Positions 61,336-64,000 of a stretch of 64,000 bases of DNA are shown here, one piece after another; the stretch's first letter is position 1; each line of letters begins with the position of its first letter. The notes beneath the pieces are model-generated. The model saw only the letters and a list, made by a program, of their open reading frames with translations, had not been told where the DNA came from and did no database searches. The DNA is taken from NCBI RefSeq assembly GCF_001690195.1, contig NZ_LZGM01000007.1, forward strand, positions 1-64,000. Reading direction: 5' to 3'. The stretch is from Gilliamella sp. wkB108 (GTDB lineage: Bacteria > Pseudomonadota > Gammaproteobacteria > Enterobacterales > Orbaceae). Both the position numbers and the translations under genes were made by a program.

Positions 61336-61524
61336 ATGCCAAATGTTGTTATTGACTTTCTGGAAGGTCGCAGTGTAGAGCAAAAAAGGGAAATGGCCAA
61401 ACGAGTAACTGATGCAATTGTTGAAACACTTAATTGTAAACGTGAAGCCGTACAAATTATTATGCACGAAATCACGAAAGATCAGATTGCCAATGGTGGT
61501 GTTTTGCGAAGTGATAAAGATTAA
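61336..61524 (+). CDS. 4-oxalocrotonate tautomerase-family protein
   Basis: 62 residues, the length of the small tautomerases. After removal of Met, Pro1 (MPNVVIDFLEGRS) is the catalytic base of the family. The amphipathic helix EQKREMAKRVTDAIVETL and the strand AVQIIMHEI fit the fold. The substrate is unknown; no aromatic meta-cleavage genes are near. It begins 9 bp after luxS with AAGGAAA, so the two are co-transcribed. A terminator follows at about 100 bp. Confidence 0.9.
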   Translation: MPNVVIDFLEGRSVEQKREMAKRVTDAIVETLNCKREAVQIIMHEITKDQIANGGVLRSDKD

Positions 61525-61622
61525 TTAAAGTACTCATTAAGAGACAAAATTAATTCGCTTAATCTTCGCTTTAACTTTATGATATTTTAGTAAAAAAAGC
61601 GTTACCGTTTCGCATAATAACA

Positions 61623-61662
61623 AACCCCAAAAAGCTAATATAGCAATTTGGGGTTATTTTAT
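61623..61662. terminator. Terminator between the tautomerase and ribA genes
   Basis: Arms AACCCCAAA (61623-61631) and TTTGGGGTT (61647-61655) with an inner GCTA/TAGC stem, followed by ATTTTATT. It lies between convergent genes and may serve both. Confidence 0.75.
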
Positions 61663-61744
61663 TCGGTAATCACTTACTTAAAAAAGTAAATCACAATGCG
61701 GTGGCAAAATTCAGATACAAACACGAATTTGTTATTCACAAAAA

Positions 61745-62350
61745 TTAATGTCCATTATGATGTAGATGAAGTAAATGCCCCATTTTAGCGACTTTGGTTT
61801 CTAAATAGTGTTCATTATAAGGATTCTCACCGACCTCTAAAGGAATTCGTTCCGTTATTTTTATACCAGAATTTTCCAGTACTTTTACTTTTTCTGGATT
61901 ATTAGTTAGCAAACGGATTTGTTTAACACCAAGTAATGTCAACATATCAGCACAAAGTAAAAAATTACGTTCATCAGCAGCAAAACCCAATTGTTCGTTA
62001 GCTTCAACTGTATCAAGCCCTTGATCTTGCAATGCATAGGCTTTAATTTTGTTAATTAAACCGATATTACGACCTTCTTGTCGGTGATAAATCAAAATTC
62101 CTCTACCTTCTTTACCAATTTGCTTTAATGCGCTTTCTAACTGAAATCCACAATCACAGCGTAAACTAAAAAGTGCATCTCCCGTTAAACACTCTGAATG
62201 GATCCGCGTAAGAATAGGGGTTGATTGTGTTATATCACCTAATACAAGCGCAGCATGATCTTTACCTGTTGCAATTTCCTCAAAGCCGACAATAGTGAAG
62301 CTCCCCCATGGGGTAGGGAGTTTCGCTTGTGTAACACGTCTTAATTGCAT
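61745..62350 (-). CDS. ribA: RibA GTP cyclohydrolase II
   Basis: 201 residues from the ATG at 62350 (GTGGAGAT upstream; [16 protein letters not shown]), close to E. coli RibA (196). Zinc cysteines lie in [20 protein letters not shown]. The catalytic region [21 protein letters not shown] is present. It opens GTP in the first step of riboflavin synthesis. The C-terminal end is His-rich ([11 protein letters not shown]), a small addition to the family end. It is divergent from pgpB, as in E. coli. Confidence 0.96.
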   Translation of the reverse strand: MQLRRVTQAKLPTPWGSFTIVGFEEIATGKDHAALVLGDITQSTPILTRIHSECLTGDALFSLRCDCGFQLESALKQIGKEGRGILIYHRQEGRNIGLINKIKAYALQDQGLDTVEANEQLGFAADERNFLLCADMLTLLGVKQIRLLTNNPEKVKVLENSGIKITERIPLEVGENPYNEHYLETKVAKMGHLLHLHHNGH

Positions 62351-62451
62351 TATTATCTCCACTTTTGACAAAAACATAGATAAGAAAAGTTAAATACAAT
62401 CGATTATCTATGTTAAAATAATCACACTTTGTGCGTAAGTTGGGTTAATAA

Positions 62452-63174
62452 ATGGGGCTAATTATAAAAAAAACAATAGCCACACTGGTAATTTTTTTGG
62501 TTGTACCACTAGCAATTATTGCTATGGATTGGGCTTGGCATCCTGGCTCATTAAATAGTACTTCAAAATATTTTTATTGGATCACCGAAACAGCTAGTTA
62601 TCCTTGGGCAATAATTTCATCAATACTTTTCTTTATGTTATTTTGTATATTAATGCCAGTAAAAACCAAAAAAAAGATGTTTTTTTTGTGGATTATATTA
62701 GTCAGTGCAATTTTAGCTGGTCAAGTAATAAAAAGTATTATTAAATATAAGTTTGCAGAACCTAGACCCTATGTTGTATGGCTAGCCAATGAATATAAAA
62801 TCAATGATAAACAGTTTTATTCGCTACCAAAATCAGAAAGAAAACAAGTTATACATGAATTATTTACGAATAATTCCACCACAATACCTAATTGGTTGTA
62901 TTCACATTGGGAGGAGGAAACCGGTTATTCATTTCCTTCTGGACATACACTATTTGTGACAACTTGGGCTTTTCTGGCTATAGCAATATTTGGATTTAAA
63001 CGCCATTACTTGGTGGTAAGTGCAATTATTTTATGGGCTTTACTCATTGAAATCAGTCGATTAACGCTAGGAATGCATCGTCCAAGTGATTTAGTTTTAG
63101 GTACTTGTATTGCTTGGTGTATTACATTAATCTGCTATTTTTATGCAAAAAAATGGCATATAGTAGCAACATAA
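62452..63174 (+). CDS. pgpB: PgpB-type PAP2 membrane phosphatase
   Basis: 240 residues, about six membrane helices. PAP2 motifs: motif 1 around KYKFAEPRPY, motif 2 PSGHT, motif 3 SRLTLGMHRPSD. E. coli PgpB (254) removes phosphate from phosphatidylglycerol phosphate and undecaprenyl pyrophosphate. The order ribA, pgpB, lapA, lapB equals that of E. coli. One dispersed TAACCTGAAAC motif lies between it and lapA. Confidence 0.92.
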   Translation: MGLIIKKTIATLVIFLVVPLAIIAMDWAWHPGSLNSTSKYFYWITETASYPWAIISSILFFMLFCILMPVKTKKKMFFLWIILVSAILAGQVIKSIIKYKFAEPRPYVVWLANEYKINDKQFYSLPKSERKQVIHELFTNNSTTIPNWLYSHWEEETGYSFPSGHTLFVTTWAFLAIAIFGFKRHYLVVSAIILWALLIEISRLTLGMHRPSDLVLGTCIAWCITLICYFYAKKWHIVAT

Positions 63175-63195
63175 TGTTTTTATTGTACTTAAATT

Positions 63196-63226
63196 TGTCA
63201 AAAAGTTTCAGGTTAAATAGACGTTT
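63196..63226 (-). repeat. Dispersed TAACCTGAAAC motif, copy between pgpB and lapA
   Basis: On the minus strand it reads AAACGTCTAT then TTAACCTGAAACTTTTTGAC. It starts 22 bp past the pgpB stop and is inverted relative to pgpB. It matches the greB-array copies almost base for base in the core. Confidence 0.75.
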
Positions 63227-63258
63227 GAGTAAAAAAACAATGTAAAAAGGTCAACTTT

Positions 63259-63564
63259 ATGAAATTTGTTATATTGGTTATATTGATCATCATCATTTTT
63301 GCCCTATCTATTGCTGTAGGTTCGGCTAATGATCAAGTTGTCACATTCAATTATTTAATTGCTAAAACTGAACTTCGACTCTCTGTTTTACTGGCAATTT
63401 TATTTGGTTCTGGATTCATTGTTGGTTGGTTACTAACCGGTTACTTTTTTGTGAAAAGTAAATTAAAACATGCGGTAACTAAACGAAAACTGAATAAATT
63501 ACAGAAAAAATATGATGAAGATATGGCTTCACAGCAAAAAACAAATTTAACCCAAACCAATTAA
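63259..63564 (+). CDS. lapA: LapA (YciS) inner-membrane protein
   Basis: 101 residues with two membrane helices (about 2-22 and 38-62) and a basic C-terminal tail (KSKLKHAVTKRKLNKLQKKY). It matches E. coli LapA (102). Together with LapB it controls LpxC turnover and lipopolysaccharide assembly. lapB follows 12 bp later. Ribosome binding site AAAGG. Confidence 0.93.
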   Translation: MKFVILVILIIIIFALSIAVGSANDQVVTFNYLIAKTELRLSVLLAILFGSGFIVGWLLTGYFFVKSKLKHAVTKRKLNKLQKKYDEDMASQQKTNLTQTN

Positions 63565-63576
63565 GAATAGACTATT

Positions 63577-64000
63577 ATGTTTGAGCTGTTATTTCTGTTA
63601 CTACCAATTGCCGCTGCATATGGTTGGTATATGGGAGACAGGAATGCAAAACAAAAATATTCCAATGAATCAAATCGACTATCACGCGAATATGTAGATG
63701 GCCTAAACTTCCTTTTATCCAATCAAAAGGATAAAGCGGTTGATCTCTTCTTAGATATGGTAAAAGAAGATGAAGGCACACTTGAAGCTCACTTAACATT
63801 GGGTAATTTATTCCGATCACGAGGTGAAGTAGATAGAGCTATTCGCATTCATCAAGCATTAATGGAAAGTTCATCGTTAACCTTTGAGCAACGTCTTTTA
63901 GCCATTCAGCAACTTGGGCGCGATTATATGGTTGCAGGTTTTTATGACCGGGCAGAAGATATGTTTTTACAGCTGATTGATGAAGAGGATTTTCAACAAT
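63577..64000 (+). CDS. lapB: LapB (YciM), N-terminal part, cut by the window end
   Basis: Only the first 141 codons are in the window. They begin MFELLFLLLPIAAAYGWYMG, the membrane anchor, then YVDGLNFLLSNQKDKAVDLF and LEAHLTLGNLFRSRGEVDRA, which are TPR motifs almost identical to E. coli LapB. The C-terminal rubredoxin-like domain should lie beyond 64000. LapB adapts LpxC for FtsH proteolysis. Confidence 0.96.
   Translation, partial: MFELLFLLLPIAAAYGWYMGDRNAKQKYSNESNRLSREYVDGLNFLLSNQKDKAVDLFLDMVKEDEGTLEAHLTLGNLFRSRGEVDRAIRIHQALMESSSLTFEQRLLAIQQLGRDYMVAGFYDRAEDMFLQLIDEEDFQQ

Overview
The window is a chromosomal segment of an AT-rich gammaproteobacterium. Gene content and order match Enterobacterales in several blocks: yhdT-panF-prmA-dusB-fis, tex next to greB, ycbX close to zapC, zipA-ligA, ribA next to pgpB-lapA-lapB, and murB close to birA. 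The strong AT bias, the small intergenic spaces and the mix of enteric-type genes with Firmicute-type nucleoside enzymes fit the order Orbales (Gilliamella-like insect gut symbionts). This placement is an inference from gene content only. I saw no rRNA, tRNA, CRISPR array, transposase or prophage.

Layout: 1-5.4 kb holds an osmolyte symporter (proP), the metallopeptidase ypfJ, surE and a SetA/B-type sugar exporter. 5.5-6.25 kb is a perfect-period 109-bp tandem array in the divergent space between that exporter and the zinc exporter zntA. 8.8-12 kb is murB-ycaD-birA. 12.2-13.6 kb is an unrecognised zinc-ribbon protein. 13.8-26.9 kb is a long nucleotide and nucleoside salvage region: deoB, deoD, nupG, add, cpdB, cdd, pdp, ushA, then the glycyl radical pair yjjI-yjjW. 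27.1-30.9 kb is an iron-siderophore receptor with a Fur box and a secreted Fes-like esterase. 31-34.1 kb is tex and greB. 34.1-35.05 kb is a fourfold 238-bp duplication of the space between two convergent genes. 35-41 kb is a mannitol-type PTS operon with a zinc dehydrogenase, a split transketolase and a GntR regulator. 41.2-44.8 kb is ycbX, a Sel1-like secreted protein and zapC. 45-52.5 kb is ilvC, the yhdT-fis block, yebC and ruvC. 52.7-57.1 kb is acrAB. 57.5-64 kb is zipA, ligA, luxS, a tautomerase, ribA, pgpB, lapA and the start of lapB.

How the genes work together: CpdB and UshA are periplasmic enzymes that strip phosphate from nucleotides. NupG imports the nucleosides. Add, Cdd, DeoD and Pdp deaminate and phosphorolyse them, and DeoB turns the pentose 1-phosphates into 5-phosphates. 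A near-consensus CRP site lies before deoB. No deoC is present here, yet yjjI-yjjW, neighbours of deoC in E. coli, follow directly. cdd and pdp are Firmicute-type and sit side by side, which suggests transfer as a pair. The PTS operon probably imports and phosphorylates a polyol, oxidises it to a ketose phosphate and passes it to the split transketolase; its substrate is not known from sequence.

The most unusual non-coding signals are the two tandem arrays and a roughly 31-bp motif with core TAACCTGAAAC, found at four loci, each time downstream of a stop codon and inverted relative to that gene. In the 238-bp array one copy carries a compensated stem change, and a small hairpin has its 5-base loop inverted in alternate copies.
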